DNA from: Bacteroidales bacterium UBA1392
Lineage (GTDB): Bacteria; Bacteroidota; Bacteroidia; Bacteroidales; UBA932
Assembly: GCA_002305275.1 (NCBI GenBank)
Contig: DBQO01000001.1
Location: 59,716-123,715, forward strand
DNA: 64,000 nt
Direction: 5' to 3'
Position numbers and translations under genes: made by a program. The notes beneath the pieces were generated by a model. That model searched no databases, was not told where the DNA came from, and worked only from the letters and a program-made list of their open reading frames with translations. Shown one piece after another: positions 17,500 through 25,514 of the stretch; position 1 is the stretch's first letter; the number at the start of each line of letters is the position of its first letter.

Positions 17500-18342
17500 A
17501 TGATACTAAATGACAACATCCCCATCGAAGTAGCTTACGAGACGATAGTGACCAAAATGCGTGACTTTTTCCATGCTACACGCATGAATAAGGCCGTCCT
17601 TGGACTCTCCGGCGGTATAGATTCGGCTGTTGTCTTGGCTATGGCTTGCGAAGCGCTCGGTAAGGAAAATGTTCACGGGCTGCTTATGCCATCTCAGTTT
17701 TCCACCCTTCATTCCGTTTCAGATGCAGTAGACCTTTCCAACAATTTAGGAATCAAATATACGATTGTCCCAATCGAAAAGATCTACAACCGCTTTATGA
17801 GGGAGCTCTTCTCCTTTTTCGAAATAGGGAAATGGAGTGTTGCGCAGGAAAATCTCCAGGCACGAATCCGAGGTACAATTCTGATGACCTATTCCAACCG
17901 CTTTGATGCTCTTCTGCTCAACACATCCAATAAAAGCGAGCTATTTGTAGGTTACGGCACCCTTTATGGCGATCTCTGCGGCGCAATGATGGTGATTGCC
18001 GATCTTTATAAACTTCAAGTTTATGAAATAGCCGGCTACATCAACTCTTCATTAGGCAATGTAATCCCTGCTTCCACAATACAGAAAACACCTTCGGCTG
18101 AACTCAGGCCGGGACAGAAGGATAGCGATTCGCTGCCTCCCTATGACGTGCTTGACCCGATCATCTACGCTCTCCACGAAGAGGGCAAAAGCGCAGAAGA
18201 AGTAATTGCGGAAGGAGCAGACAGAGCGGTTGTGGAACGTATTATTTCACTTAACCGTACCTACTCTTTCAAACTCGCACAGATACCCCCTGTAATCACC
18301 GTCACGGATAAGCCGGTGGCTCCTAACTACAAATGCATCTGA
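17500..18342 (+). CDS. nadE: NAD synthetase (ammonia-dependent type)
   Basis: 280 aa from the ATG at 17500; the open frame extends 25 codons upstream into prs, but those codons are not family-like. The N-type ATP pyrophosphatase loop LGLSGGIDSAV lies near residue 34, and the rest (NTSNKSELFVGYGTLYGD, ELRPGQKDSDSLPPYDVLD) is typical of NadE. No glutaminase domain, so it uses ammonia. It makes NAD from deamido-NAD and follows prs by 13 nt, pairing PRPP supply with NAD synthesis. Confidence 0.95.
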   Translation: MILNDNIPIEVAYETIVTKMRDFFHATRMNKAVLGLSGGIDSAVVLAMACEALGKENVHGLLMPSQFSTLHSVSDAVDLSNNLGIKYTIVPIEKIYNRFMRELFSFFEIGKWSVAQENLQARIRGTILMTYSNRFDALLLNTSNKSELFVGYGTLYGDLCGAMMVIADLYKLQVYEIAGYINSSLGNVIPASTIQKTPSAELRPGQKDSDSLPPYDVLDPIIYALHEEGKSAEEVIAEGADRAVVERIISLNRTYSFKLAQIPPVITVTDKPVAPNYKCI

Positions 18343-18343
18343 T

Positions 18344-18619
18344 ATGGAAATATTGATAGCTGCCCTAATTTTAGTTGGATTCTCAGTCCTGGTGATGAGC
18401 ATCTCAATTATTTTCAAAAAAAACGGAAAATTCCCCGATGGGGAAATTTCACATAACAAGGCTCTTAGAGAGAAGGGTATAATCTGTGCCAAGGAGGAAG
18501 AGCTCAGGCTCTGGGGGCGTAAAGGAAAAGGTATACCCGATGCCGGATGTCCGGAAGGTGGTTGCGAAACCTGCGTTTTCAACTCAGTACACAATCCGAA
18601 AGGGGACTCAACAAAGTAA
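18344..18619 (+). CDS. Small Cys-containing membrane protein (NqrM-like appearance)
   Basis: 91 aa. One N-terminal transmembrane helix (IAALILVGFSVLVMSISIIF) is followed by a soluble tail with cysteines in AKE-type context: GIICAKEE, then DAGCPEGGCETCVF. A helix-plus-Cys-cluster plan resembles NqrM, the factor that inserts iron during Na+-NQR maturation, and also matches small conserved Bacteroidales proteins next to nadE. No nqr genes are nearby, so function stays open. It begins one nucleotide after the nadE stop and its stop abuts the convergent lptB stop. Confidence 0.7.
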   Translation: MEILIAALILVGFSVLVMSISIIFKKNGKFPDGEISHNKALREKGIICAKEEELRLWGRKGKGIPDAGCPEGGCETCVFNSVHNPKGDSTK

Positions 18620-19363
18620 TTATTTTTCGTGTAGTACCGCTTTACGGAGTTCAAAATTCTGTCCTAGGTACTTCTTGCGAACTTCAGGATTATTTGCGAG
18701 TTGTTCAGCGGTACCGCTTTCCAGAATTGCTCCCTCATAAAGAAGATAGGCTCTGTCTGTAATGGCAAGAGTTTCGTGAACGTTGTGGTCGGTTATGATT
18801 ATACCGATGTACTTGGTTTTGAGTTTTGCAATAATGTGCTGGATGTCTTCAACGGCAATGGGATCTACCCCGGCAAAAGGCTCGTCGAGAAGAATGAATT
18901 TAGGATCTATGGCGAGCGCCCTGGCTATCTCACAACGACGTCTTTCACCTCCTGAAAGTTGTATCCCTTGATTTTTGCGTACCTTATGAAGGCCGAACTC
19001 CTCAATAAGTGACTCCAAACGTTCATACCGCTCTTCTTTAGAGTAGTCCGCCATTTCCATAACCGACAGGAGATTCTCTTCAACACTCAGCGTACGGAAT
19101 ACGGAGGCCTCCTGAGCGAGATAGCCCAGACCTTTCTGCGCTCTTTTGTACATAGGTAGCTTTGTAATCTCCTCTTCATCCAGAAAAATTTTGCCGTCAT
19201 TGGGCTTTATCAATCCGGTAATCATATAGAATGTGGTAGTCTTTCCGGCCCCGTTTGGTCCAAGAAGTCCCACAATTTCACCCTGTTCAACTTCAATAGA
19301 GACACCTTTTACAACAGTTCTCTTACCATATTTTTTAACCAGATTTGTACAAAAAAGCTTCAT
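18620..19363 (-). CDS. lptB: LPS export ABC transporter ATPase LptB
   Basis: 247 aa. Walker A GPNGAGKTTT near residue 35, Q-loop region YLAQEASVFRTLSVEENL, signature LSGGERRRCEIARAL and Walker B FILLDEPFAGVDPIAVEDI are all as in LptB. The VEENL and PIAVEDIQ stretches separate it from generic ABC ATPases. It powers extraction of lipopolysaccharide by LptFG. It follows dnaX by 18 nt. Confidence 0.95.
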   Translation of the reverse strand: MKLFCTNLVKKYGKRTVVKGVSIEVEQGEIVGLLGPNGAGKTTTFYMITGLIKPNDGKIFLDEEEITKLPMYKRAQKGLGYLAQEASVFRTLSVEENLLSVMEMADYSKEERYERLESLIEEFGLHKVRKNQGIQLSGGERRRCEIARALAIDPKFILLDEPFAGVDPIAVEDIQHIIAKLKTKYIGIIITDHNVHETLAITDRAYLLYEGAILESGTAEQLANNPEVRKKYLGQNFELRKAVLHEK

Positions 19364-19381
19364 ATCGGATATTTCGGTATT

Positions 19382-21109
19382 CTAAATGGTATCAAGTCCG
19401 AGATTTTTCTTGAGTTCGCGGTACTCTTCGGATGTCTTCTGCAAATAGTTTGCCTTATCGGAGGGCATATACAATTTTGAAGTGCTACATTGATCGGAGA
19501 CTTCGTCCAGAGTAACCTCAAGACGAAGCGCAGGGAGATCGATGCGCTCCTTAAGAAATGCTTCAAGTCGCTTTAGAAAATGACGGTCTATATACTCCTT
19601 CTGTGTAATGTTGCTGACTGAAAAAGAGACAACGGAACGAGAGAGATCAATCTGCGGATCTCCCTTGGCGAGGGCAGAAGAGAGATTGGGAGAACGGGAC
19701 TGACTGGAGACCAACTCTTCCCAAACTTGCTGCAGATTCTCTTCGTTAAGAGCCACCTTGACTATCTCCGGCGCAAATTCCATCTGTTTTGAGGAGGATC
19801 CCGATTTAACCTCTTTCATAATATCTTTTATGGAGAGAGATGTTTTTGGAGTCTGTGGTTTGGAGTCTGTAGTTTGGGGGCGTGAGTTCTGAGTCCCTGG
19901 TTCCGAGTTTGGAGTGAGTTGTGTCGTTGGTTGTGCAGTAGAAGCAACCGCAGCTGACTCTGGTGCCACTTGTGCCGTAGAAGCGACCTGAACAGTTGGT
20001 TGTGCAACAGAGGGAGCTGTGCCTATACGGGTTATCTTGAGCAGTGCAAATTCGATCAGAAGTCTCGGATTGCCACTGTTTCGGTAGGAGACTTCACATT
20101 CAGTAGTAGTTGCAAGTGCCTCATAGAGAAAGTCCGAAGAACATTTTTCGGAAAGTTCCCTATATCTCTTAGCTATCGACGGAGCAAGCTCAAGGAGTGA
20201 CTGTGATGCATCATGTTTACAAACTAGCAGGTCGCGAAAATGATTGCTAAGACCCGATATGAAGTGAAGAGCATTGAATCCTTTGGAAAGTATTTCATCA
20301 AAGATAAGGAATGCCGCCGCATAATCACCTTTAAGAAACTCATCGGTGAGTTTAAAATAATATTCATAATCCAGCACGTTGAGATTGCGGATAACCTGCT
20401 CGTAGCTCACCTCATGGCCACAAAAAGCCACCGTCTGGTCAAAAAGAGTAAGAGCATCGCGCATAGCTCCGTCCGCTTTCTGAGCAATTATATGGAGAGT
20501 ATCATCCCCTATGGTCACCTGCTCTTTTTGAGCAATATCCTTAAGATTGCGCACTATGTTATCCACCGATATCCGATTGAAATCATAAGTCTGACATCTG
20601 GAGAGTATGGTGGGGAGTATCTTGTGTTTTTCAGTGGTAGCAAGGATGAATATAGCATAAGAGGGTGGTTCCTCAAGTGTCTTGAGAAAGGCATTGAAAG
20701 CCTGCTGTGAGAGCATGTGCACCTCGTCTATGATATAGACACTATATTTGCCTATCTGTGGTGGAATGCGAACTTTATCGGTAAGGTTGCGGATATCATC
20801 TACGGAGTTGTTGGAAGCAGCGTCCAGTTCATGAATGCTGTAAGAGCGTCCTTCGGCAAATGAGAGGCAGGACTCACAAATACCACAGGGTACCAAATCT
20901 TCCGAAATATTGGAGCAGTTGATGGTTTTGGCAAAAATCCTCGCAGCACTGGTTTTCCCAACTCCGCGTGGACCACAGAATAGATACGCATGCGCCAACT
21001 GATTTCTAAGAATGGAATTCTTTAGGGTCCTGGCTATATTTTCCTGTCCAATAAGCGAATCGAAATCATTCGGTCTGTATTTGCGTGCAGATACTATGAA
21101 CTGTCCCAT
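19382..21109 (-). CDS. dnaX: DNA polymerase III subunit gamma/tau
   Basis: 575 aa. The AAA+ clamp-loader core starts SARKYRPNDFDSLIGQE, with Walker A GPRGVGKTSAARIF, the zinc cysteines in CSNISEDLVPCGICESC, Walker B YIIDEVHMLSQQAFNAFLKT and sensor 1 FILATTEKHKI. Residues ~365-425 are a Pro/Ser/Thr/Gln linker before the C-terminal tau-like domain. The second half of that linker (about 393-421) is encoded by a 7-nt periodic repeat and so has a 7-residue period. A minus-strand TATTTTTG box lies 34 nt upstream. Confidence 0.97.
   Translation of the reverse strand: MGQFIVSARKYRPNDFDSLIGQENIARTLKNSILRNQLAHAYLFCGPRGVGKTSAARIFAKTINCSNISEDLVPCGICESCLSFAEGRSYSIHELDAASNNSVDDIRNLTDKVRIPPQIGKYSVYIIDEVHMLSQQAFNAFLKTLEEPPSYAIFILATTEKHKILPTILSRCQTYDFNRISVDNIVRNLKDIAQKEQVTIGDDTLHIIAQKADGAMRDALTLFDQTVAFCGHEVSYEQVIRNLNVLDYEYYFKLTDEFLKGDYAAAFLIFDEILSKGFNALHFISGLSNHFRDLLVCKHDASQSLLELAPSIAKRYRELSEKCSSDFLYEALATTTECEVSYRNSGNPRLLIEFALLKITRIGTAPSVAQPTVQVASTAQVAPESAAVASTAQPTTQLTPNSEPGTQNSRPQTTDSKPQTPKTSLSIKDIMKEVKSGSSSKQMEFAPEIVKVALNEENLQQVWEELVSSQSRSPNLSSALAKGDPQIDLSRSVVSFSVSNITQKEYIDRHFLKRLEAFLKERIDLPALRLEVTLDEVSDQCSTSKLYMPSDKANYLQKTSEEYRELKKNLGLDTI
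19848..19931 (-). repeat. Heptanucleotide array inside dnaX
   Basis: On the plus strand GGAGTCT, GTGGTTT, GGAGTCT, GTAGTTT, GGGGGCG, TGAGTTC, TGAGTCC, CTGGTTC, CGAGTTT, GGAGTGA, GTTGTGT, CGTTGGT follow in unbroken 7-nt register. On the coding strand these are AACTC/AACC-type units like those at 16385-16531. Because 7 and 3 are coprime, the protein repeats every 7 residues (PNSEPGT, QNSRPQT, TDSKPQT, PKTS). Confidence 0.8.
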
Positions 21110-21143
21110 ATTATGTCTCTACGATAGGGTTTGAGTGATTTTA

Positions 21144-21151
21144 CAAAAATA
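21144..21151 (-). promoter_or_regulatory. Candidate -7 box for dnaX
   Basis: Minus-strand TATTTTTG (TAnnTTTG) 34 nt before the dnaX start. It lies close to the oppositely oriented box for the M16 protease in the 81-nt divergent gap. No convincing -33 element. Confidence 0.45.
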
Positions 21152-21162
21152 GGAATAATTTA

Positions 21163-21170
21163 TAACTTTG
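21163..21170 (+). promoter_or_regulatory. -7 promoter box for the M16 protease
   Basis: TAACTTTG matches TAnnTTTG and ends 20 nt before the ATG at 21191. A TTTG upstream at 21130-21133 is too far away to be a standard -33 partner. Confidence 0.5.
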
Positions 21171-21190
21171 CGCCACTCAAGCGACAATAG

Positions 21191-22453
21191 ATGGATAATT
21201 ATTCACAAAATATTTATATACAAACACTTCCCTGCGGTATCCAATTTGCGTTCAAAAGGACTCCTTCTCCGGTGGCATATTGTGCCCTCAGCATACGTTC
21301 CGGCACACGTCACGAACCGGAAGAACTCCCGGGTACTGCCCATTTTGCGGAGCACATGCTCTTCAAAGGCACGACGAGGCACTGCCAGCGCGAAATAAAC
21401 AACCGCCTGGAGCGTCTGGGAGGTGAACTTAACGCATTTACAACCAAAGAAGAGACGGTAGTTCACTCTACCACCCTCAAAGAGGATATCGGTAAGGCAG
21501 TAGATCTGCTTTTTGAAATAGTGCTCAGTTCAACATTTCCTGAGAAGGAACTTATTAAGGAGCGCTCGGTAATTATTGATGAAATCAATATGTACAAGGA
21601 CTCCCCTGCCGAGAGGATATATGATGAGTTTGAAGAGTTGCTCTTTGGCAATCACCCTCTCTCCAGGTCTATTCTCGGAAATGCCAAAAGTCTTAAAAAA
21701 ATCTCAACGGAAGATCTGCGAAACTATACCAGGTCGAGATTTATACCAACCGCCCTTTGCTTTACGGCTGTTGCGGATATGGATCCGGAAATGGTTGTAA
21801 ATATGGTTGAAAAGGCCCTTTCACGCCACTACACCGGAGCGCAAGAGATGGAAACTCATTTACCGACCACCTCAGAAAGCAACTCTTCACTAGATAAAGG
21901 GAGCTTATTCAATAAAGAAGTTTCACGCAAAAATCATCAAGCCCATTGTATCTTAGGTACGAGTGCCTATTCACTCTACGACAAGAATCGTCTTGCACTG
22001 CTATTGCTCTGCAATATGCTTGGCGGCCCCTCCTCCAACTCTCGCCTCAACCAGAGCCTTAGGGAACGCTCCGCTCTCGTCTACACTGTGGAATCCTCTT
22101 ATACCCAATACTCCGATACTGGCACCTTAGCCATTTACTTCGGATGTGATAAGGGAGATGTAGAAAAATGCCTATCTTTGACAGATAAAGAGATAGGGTA
22201 TTTCCGCGAGGGCAGATTGACTGAGACACAACTCAAAGCTGCTAAAAAGCAACTCCTCGGTCAGCATGCGATCTCTTCTGACAACGGTGAAGTACAGGCA
22301 TTATCAATGGGCAAAAGCCTGCTATCCTACGGCAATGTAATGCCTGACAGTGAAATCCGTCGGCTGATAGAAGAGATTACTGCTGAAGACATTCGCCGCG
22401 TAACTTGTGAAGTGCTGGCTCCGGAACGGCTATCGACTCTAATATACAGGTAA
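21191..22453 (+). CDS. M16 family zinc metallopeptidase
   Basis: 420 aa. The inverted zinc motif HFAEHMLFKGT (HxxEH) lies near residue 54, with the third ligand Glu downstream in the KERSVIIDEINMYKD region. The C-terminal half (LCNMLGGPSSNSRLNQSLRER and ALVYTVESSY) is the typical second M16 domain. It resembles processing-peptidase-like proteins that bacteria keep in the cytoplasm; no signal peptide is seen. The substrate is unknown. The O-methyltransferase begins 6 nt later. Confidence 0.93.
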   Translation: MDNYSQNIYIQTLPCGIQFAFKRTPSPVAYCALSIRSGTRHEPEELPGTAHFAEHMLFKGTTRHCQREINNRLERLGGELNAFTTKEETVVHSTTLKEDIGKAVDLLFEIVLSSTFPEKELIKERSVIIDEINMYKDSPAERIYDEFEELLFGNHPLSRSILGNAKSLKKISTEDLRNYTRSRFIPTALCFTAVADMDPEMVVNMVEKALSRHYTGAQEMETHLPTTSESNSSLDKGSLFNKEVSRKNHQAHCILGTSAYSLYDKNRLALLLLCNMLGGPSSNSRLNQSLRERSALVYTVESSYTQYSDTGTLAIYFGCDKGDVEKCLSLTDKEIGYFREGRLTETQLKAAKKQLLGQHAISSDNGEVQALSMGKSLLSYGNVMPDSEIRRLIEEITAEDIRRVTCEVLAPERLSTLIYR

Positions 22454-22459
22454 TTGAGA

Positions 22460-23089
22460 ATGGACCATTTGGGCAGATATCTCATCGCACATTCCTCCTC
22501 TCAGGGAGAGGCACTTGAGTGGCTCACGAGGCAGACGCACCTTCGTACCAATCGTGGCAGAATGCTCTCAGGCCCTATTCTGGGCAAATTTCTGGAAATG
22601 GTTACCAAAATGATATCCCCCTCCAGAGTCCTTGAGATAGGTACATTTACAGGCTACTCCACAATAGCGATTTCGCGCGGACTTGCTCCGGGTGGTACGA
22701 TCGATTCCATAGAGATCAACGATGAACTCGAAGATCTCATACGCGAGGGCTATGAAAAGGCGGGCATCACCGATAGAGTTCGACTCATATTCGGGGATGT
22801 ACTAGAGGTGCTTCCTACTCTCGAGGAGGGTTACGACCTTATTTTTTTAGATGCCAACAAACGAGACTATCCGATCTATTTTGAAGCAGCTGTCGGGCTG
22901 CTCCGCAGTGGAGGTTTCATCCTGGCTGATAATGTACTCTGGGACGGTAAGGTATATGAAGAGTCCCCATCCACAGATGCTCAGACGCATGGTATTAGTG
23001 AATTCAATCGTATCGTGGCCGAAGATCCCCGTGTGGAGAATGTAATAATACCTCTTCGTGACGGTCTCAACATCATAAGAAAACTCTAA
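22460..23089 (+). CDS. Class I SAM-dependent O-methyltransferase
   Basis: 209 aa from the ATG at 22460; an in-frame TTG two codons earlier is a less likely start. The SAM site VLEIGTFTGYSTIAISRGL lies near residue 60, followed by IDSIEINDELED and YDLIFLDANKRDYPIYFE, DNVLWDGKV, the catechol O-methyltransferase-like pattern of COG4122 proteins. Such enzymes methylate hydroxyls of small molecules or of 5-hydroxyuridine in tRNA (TrmR). The substrate here is not determined. Coupled to the M16 gene by a 6-nt gap. Confidence 0.9.
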   Translation: MDHLGRYLIAHSSSQGEALEWLTRQTHLRTNRGRMLSGPILGKFLEMVTKMISPSRVLEIGTFTGYSTIAISRGLAPGGTIDSIEINDELEDLIREGYEKAGITDRVRLIFGDVLEVLPTLEEGYDLIFLDANKRDYPIYFEAAVGLLRSGGFILADNVLWDGKVYEESPSTDAQTHGISEFNRIVAEDPRVENVIIPLRDGLNIIRKL

Positions 23090-23123
23090 AACAACAATAT
23101 TAACTAAATAAAACTTATCAGTT

Positions 23124-23591
23124 ATGTCTAAATTTCTAAAAGAGTTCAAAGAATTCGCAATGAAGGGCAACGTTATGGATATGGCGATTGGTGTGATTAT
23201 CGGTGCTGCATTTGGAGCAATCGTAACTTCACTAGTCGGAGACCTGATAATGCCTCTGATTAGCTGGGCTACCGGTGGAATAGATTTCACGGAGTGGAAA
23301 ATTACCCTGCGAGCCGCTGTAGAAGCGACCGAAACCACCGGGGCCGTGGAAGGCCTATACGTCAGCTATGGCAAATTTATCAACGTGCTGTTTAACTTCA
23401 TTATCATCGCATTCTCCATTTTCCTTGTAATTAAGGGTATTAACAAGATGTCAAAGAAATTTGAGTCTGAGAAAACCAAAAAGGCAAAAGAAGAGGCTGA
23501 GGCCAAAGCTAAAGCAGCCGCTGAGACTCCGGCTTCTGAAAGCGACGAGGTAAAAATTCTCAAAGAGATCCGTGATGCACTTAAAAAGTGA
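23124..23591 (+). CDS. mscL: Large-conductance mechanosensitive channel MscL
   Basis: 155 aa. N-terminal amphipathic FLKEFKEFAMKGNVMDMAIG, first transmembrane helix VIIGAAFGAIVTSLVGDLIMP, a periplasmic loop, second helix NFIIIAFSIFLVIKGIN and a charged C-terminal helix with an Ala/Glu/Lys-rich segment. It forms the pentameric emergency release valve against hypo-osmotic shock. The stop lies 8 nt from the stop of the convergent M23 gene. Confidence 0.96.
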   Translation: MSKFLKEFKEFAMKGNVMDMAIGVIIGAAFGAIVTSLVGDLIMPLISWATGGIDFTEWKITLRAAVEATETTGAVEGLYVSYGKFINVLFNFIIIAFSIFLVIKGINKMSKKFESEKTKKAKEEAEAKAKAAAETPASESDEVKILKEIRDALKK

Positions 23592-23599
23592 TGTGTAGA

Positions 23600-24898
23600 T
23601 CAGAGTAGATTCAATACATATTCACGGTAGTATTTATCCACAAGATAATTCGAGGCAAGGTGGCGAAGCGAGTCACGACTTGCCTCGAATTTTTCTTTAT
23701 TTGCTTCCCGTATAGGTTCAGCAGGAGGAGACTCCATTTTAAGCGGATTGATTGGTGAGCCATTTTTCCAAACCCTAAAATCAAGATGTGGACCGGTAGA
23801 CATACCTGTGCTACCAACATAACCTATTACCTGCCCCTGAGAAACCCTGGAGCCTACTTTTAGGCCGGAGGCATACTTTGACAAATGAAGATAGGCTGTA
23901 GTATAAACGGAATTGTGGCGAATTTTAACGGTATGTCCACCGCCTCCTTTATAACCCTTTTCGATTACCACTCCATCTCCTATCGTTAGCACCGGAGTAC
24001 CTGTAGGAGCTGCATAATCGACACCAGTATGTGGCCTTACCACTCTGGTAATGGGATGTCTCCTTGCGTAGGTAAATCCTGAACTTATCCTTGAGAAGTA
24101 CTTTAAAGGTGATTTGAGAAAAGACTTTCTCATGCTCTCCCCTTCAGCATTCCAATAACGATTGGATGTACCCTCCTCTTCAAAATAGATACATTCTATG
24201 CTCTTGCCCCCACTCGTATAGGTGGAGAACCATACTTCGCCAATATCAGTCACCTCTCCTTCACAAGAGTGTTCATTATATAACACTTTGAAAGAATCAC
24301 CTTTTTGCAACCCGAAAAAGTCCACGCTCCAGGCATATATTTCAGAGAGTTTGATGGCAAGAAGCGGTGAAGCTCCGGCTTCCTGGATATCATTCCATAA
24401 GGAAGAAGTTATGGTAACTTCAACATACTGCTGCTCCACGTCCATCTGTTTCTGCACAAGTGATACGCCAAGAGTATCCCTCAGGTCGAAAACTAGTGCG
24501 GAAAGATTATCCTTCTGGTAGACAAAATAGTCGGGTACATCCCCCTCTACGGGTAGGTAAACATAATAAGACTGCCCGGATTTGAAAGTTTTTGCATCAA
24601 ATATACCCCGGGATTTGTTTACAAGAGCATTTACCTTGGTATGGGACACTCCGTAACGATTCAGTACGGTGGAAAAATAGTCTTTACTACTCACCTTACC
24701 TTCCACTACCCTATATTCTCCCCTCGGAATGCCGAAACGATCGGTAATAACCTCCTTAGCCATTATCTGGATCTCCTCAGAAACCTCTTCGGTTGTACTG
24801 TTTTCACCGCATGCCACCGACAAAGCAGTAAAAATCATCAACACTGCCACATTGGACAGCAACCTGACAAATCTACCTGTAGAACTCTCTTTAAGCAT
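23600..24898 (-). CDS. M23 family peptidase, lipoprotein, HxD variant
   Basis: 432 aa. The signal peptide ends in a lipobox (TALSVAC), so it is predicted to be membrane-anchored in the periplasm. The middle resembles the LysM/OapA-like region of bacterial M23 endopeptidases. The LytM domain (from about residue 275) has the HxxxD zinc motif in RPHTGVDYAAPTGTPV and AYLHLSKY. The second motif reads GPHLDFRVWKNG, where most enzymes have GPHLHF, so the second His of HxH is replaced by Asp. It probably cleaves peptidoglycan cross-links, with Asp possibly serving as a zinc ligand; reduced or lost activity is an alternative. Confidence 0.9.
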   Translation of the reverse strand: MLKESSTGRFVRLLSNVAVLMIFTALSVACGENSTTEEVSEEIQIMAKEVITDRFGIPRGEYRVVEGKVSSKDYFSTVLNRYGVSHTKVNALVNKSRGIFDAKTFKSGQSYYVYLPVEGDVPDYFVYQKDNLSALVFDLRDTLGVSLVQKQMDVEQQYVEVTITSSLWNDIQEAGASPLLAIKLSEIYAWSVDFFGLQKGDSFKVLYNEHSCEGEVTDIGEVWFSTYTSGGKSIECIYFEEEGTSNRYWNAEGESMRKSFLKSPLKYFSRISSGFTYARRHPITRVVRPHTGVDYAAPTGTPVLTIGDGVVIEKGYKGGGGHTVKIRHNSVYTTAYLHLSKYASGLKVGSRVSQGQVIGYVGSTGMSTGPHLDFRVWKNGSPINPLKMESPPAEPIREANKEKFEASRDSLRHLASNYLVDKYYREYVLNLL

Positions 24899-24958
24899 CT
24901 TTTTTTTCTGAATTTTCCTGCAAGTTAACCAAATTTCATCACTCTGTTGATATTTTTG

Positions 24959-24998
24959 TGGAAAAATTTGGAAAAATTTGTAAATAAGTGGAAAACTA
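24959..24998 (+). promoter_or_regulatory. Putative MraZ operator: four 10-bp repeats
   Basis: TGGAAAAATT, TGGAAAAATT, TGTAAATAAG and TGGAAAACTA begin at 24959, 24969, 24979 and 24989, giving exact 10-bp spacing. MraZ is known in other bacteria to bind TGGGN-type direct repeats with 5-bp spacers (10-bp period) in its own promoter. Here the boxes start upstream of and overlap the mraZ promoter, so they are a good candidate for autoregulation of the dcw cluster. Confidence 0.65.
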
Positions 24999-25010
24999 TT
25001 ATTACTTTTG
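24977..25010 (+). promoter_or_regulatory. Promoter of the dcw cluster
   Basis: TTTG at 24977-24980 and TACTTTTG at 25003-25010 with a 22-nt spacer match the Bacteroidota -33/-7 elements. The mraZ ATG is 39 nt after the -7 box. The element overlaps the 10-bp TGGAA-type repeats. Confidence 0.65.
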
Positions 25011-25049
25011 CACTACACATCATATAAAACACTATACTATCACATTTGA

Positions 25050-25496
25050 ATGGCAAAGTTCATCGGCGAATACAAAGCAAGAGTTGACGACAAGGGGAGA
25101 TTAATTTTCCCCTCTGCCTTCAAATCCGCTATGGGTAGCGGAGCCGATCGTCGTTTTGTCATAAAAAATTCCCTGTTCTCCGAGTGTCTCGAGATGTACG
25201 CTTATGACGAGTGGGAGAAGGAGTCCGAACTGGTTAGGAGCCGGCTCAACTTCTTCAAGCGCGAACACGCTGAATTCTGGAGAGAATATATGCGTGGCAG
25301 TCATGTCGTGGAGCCTGATGAGAAACTCGGTAGAATCTCCATCCCCAAGGATAAGCTCGAATCTATCGGCGTCCTGAAGGATGTGATATTCTTCGGCAAC
25401 AATCACAAGATCGAGGTCTGGGCTAAGGAGAAATTCGAAGCCCAGCAACTCGATGGTGATGCCTATGTTGCACTTGCCGAAAAAATTCTCGGCTAG
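25050..25496 (+). CDS. mraZ: Division/cell-wall cluster regulator MraZ
   Basis: 148 aa with two SpoVT-AbrB-like halves. The first contains GEYKARVDDKGRLIFPSAFK and the second VEPDEKLGRISIPKDKLESIG; both carry the DxKGR-like DNA-contact motif (DKGR, EKLGR). MraZ is a DNA-binding repressor of its own operon in the species studied. It is the first gene of the dcw cluster and precedes rsmH by 18 nt, with the Shine-Dalgarno-like GGAGGTGAG between. Confidence 0.97.
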   Translation: MAKFIGEYKARVDDKGRLIFPSAFKSAMGSGADRRFVIKNSLFSECLEMYAYDEWEKESELVRSRLNFFKREHAEFWREYMRGSHVVEPDEKLGRISIPKDKLESIGVLKDVIFFGNNHKIEVWAKEKFEAQQLDGDAYVALAEKILG

Positions 25497-25514
25497 AAAA
25501 GAAGGAGGTGAGAG

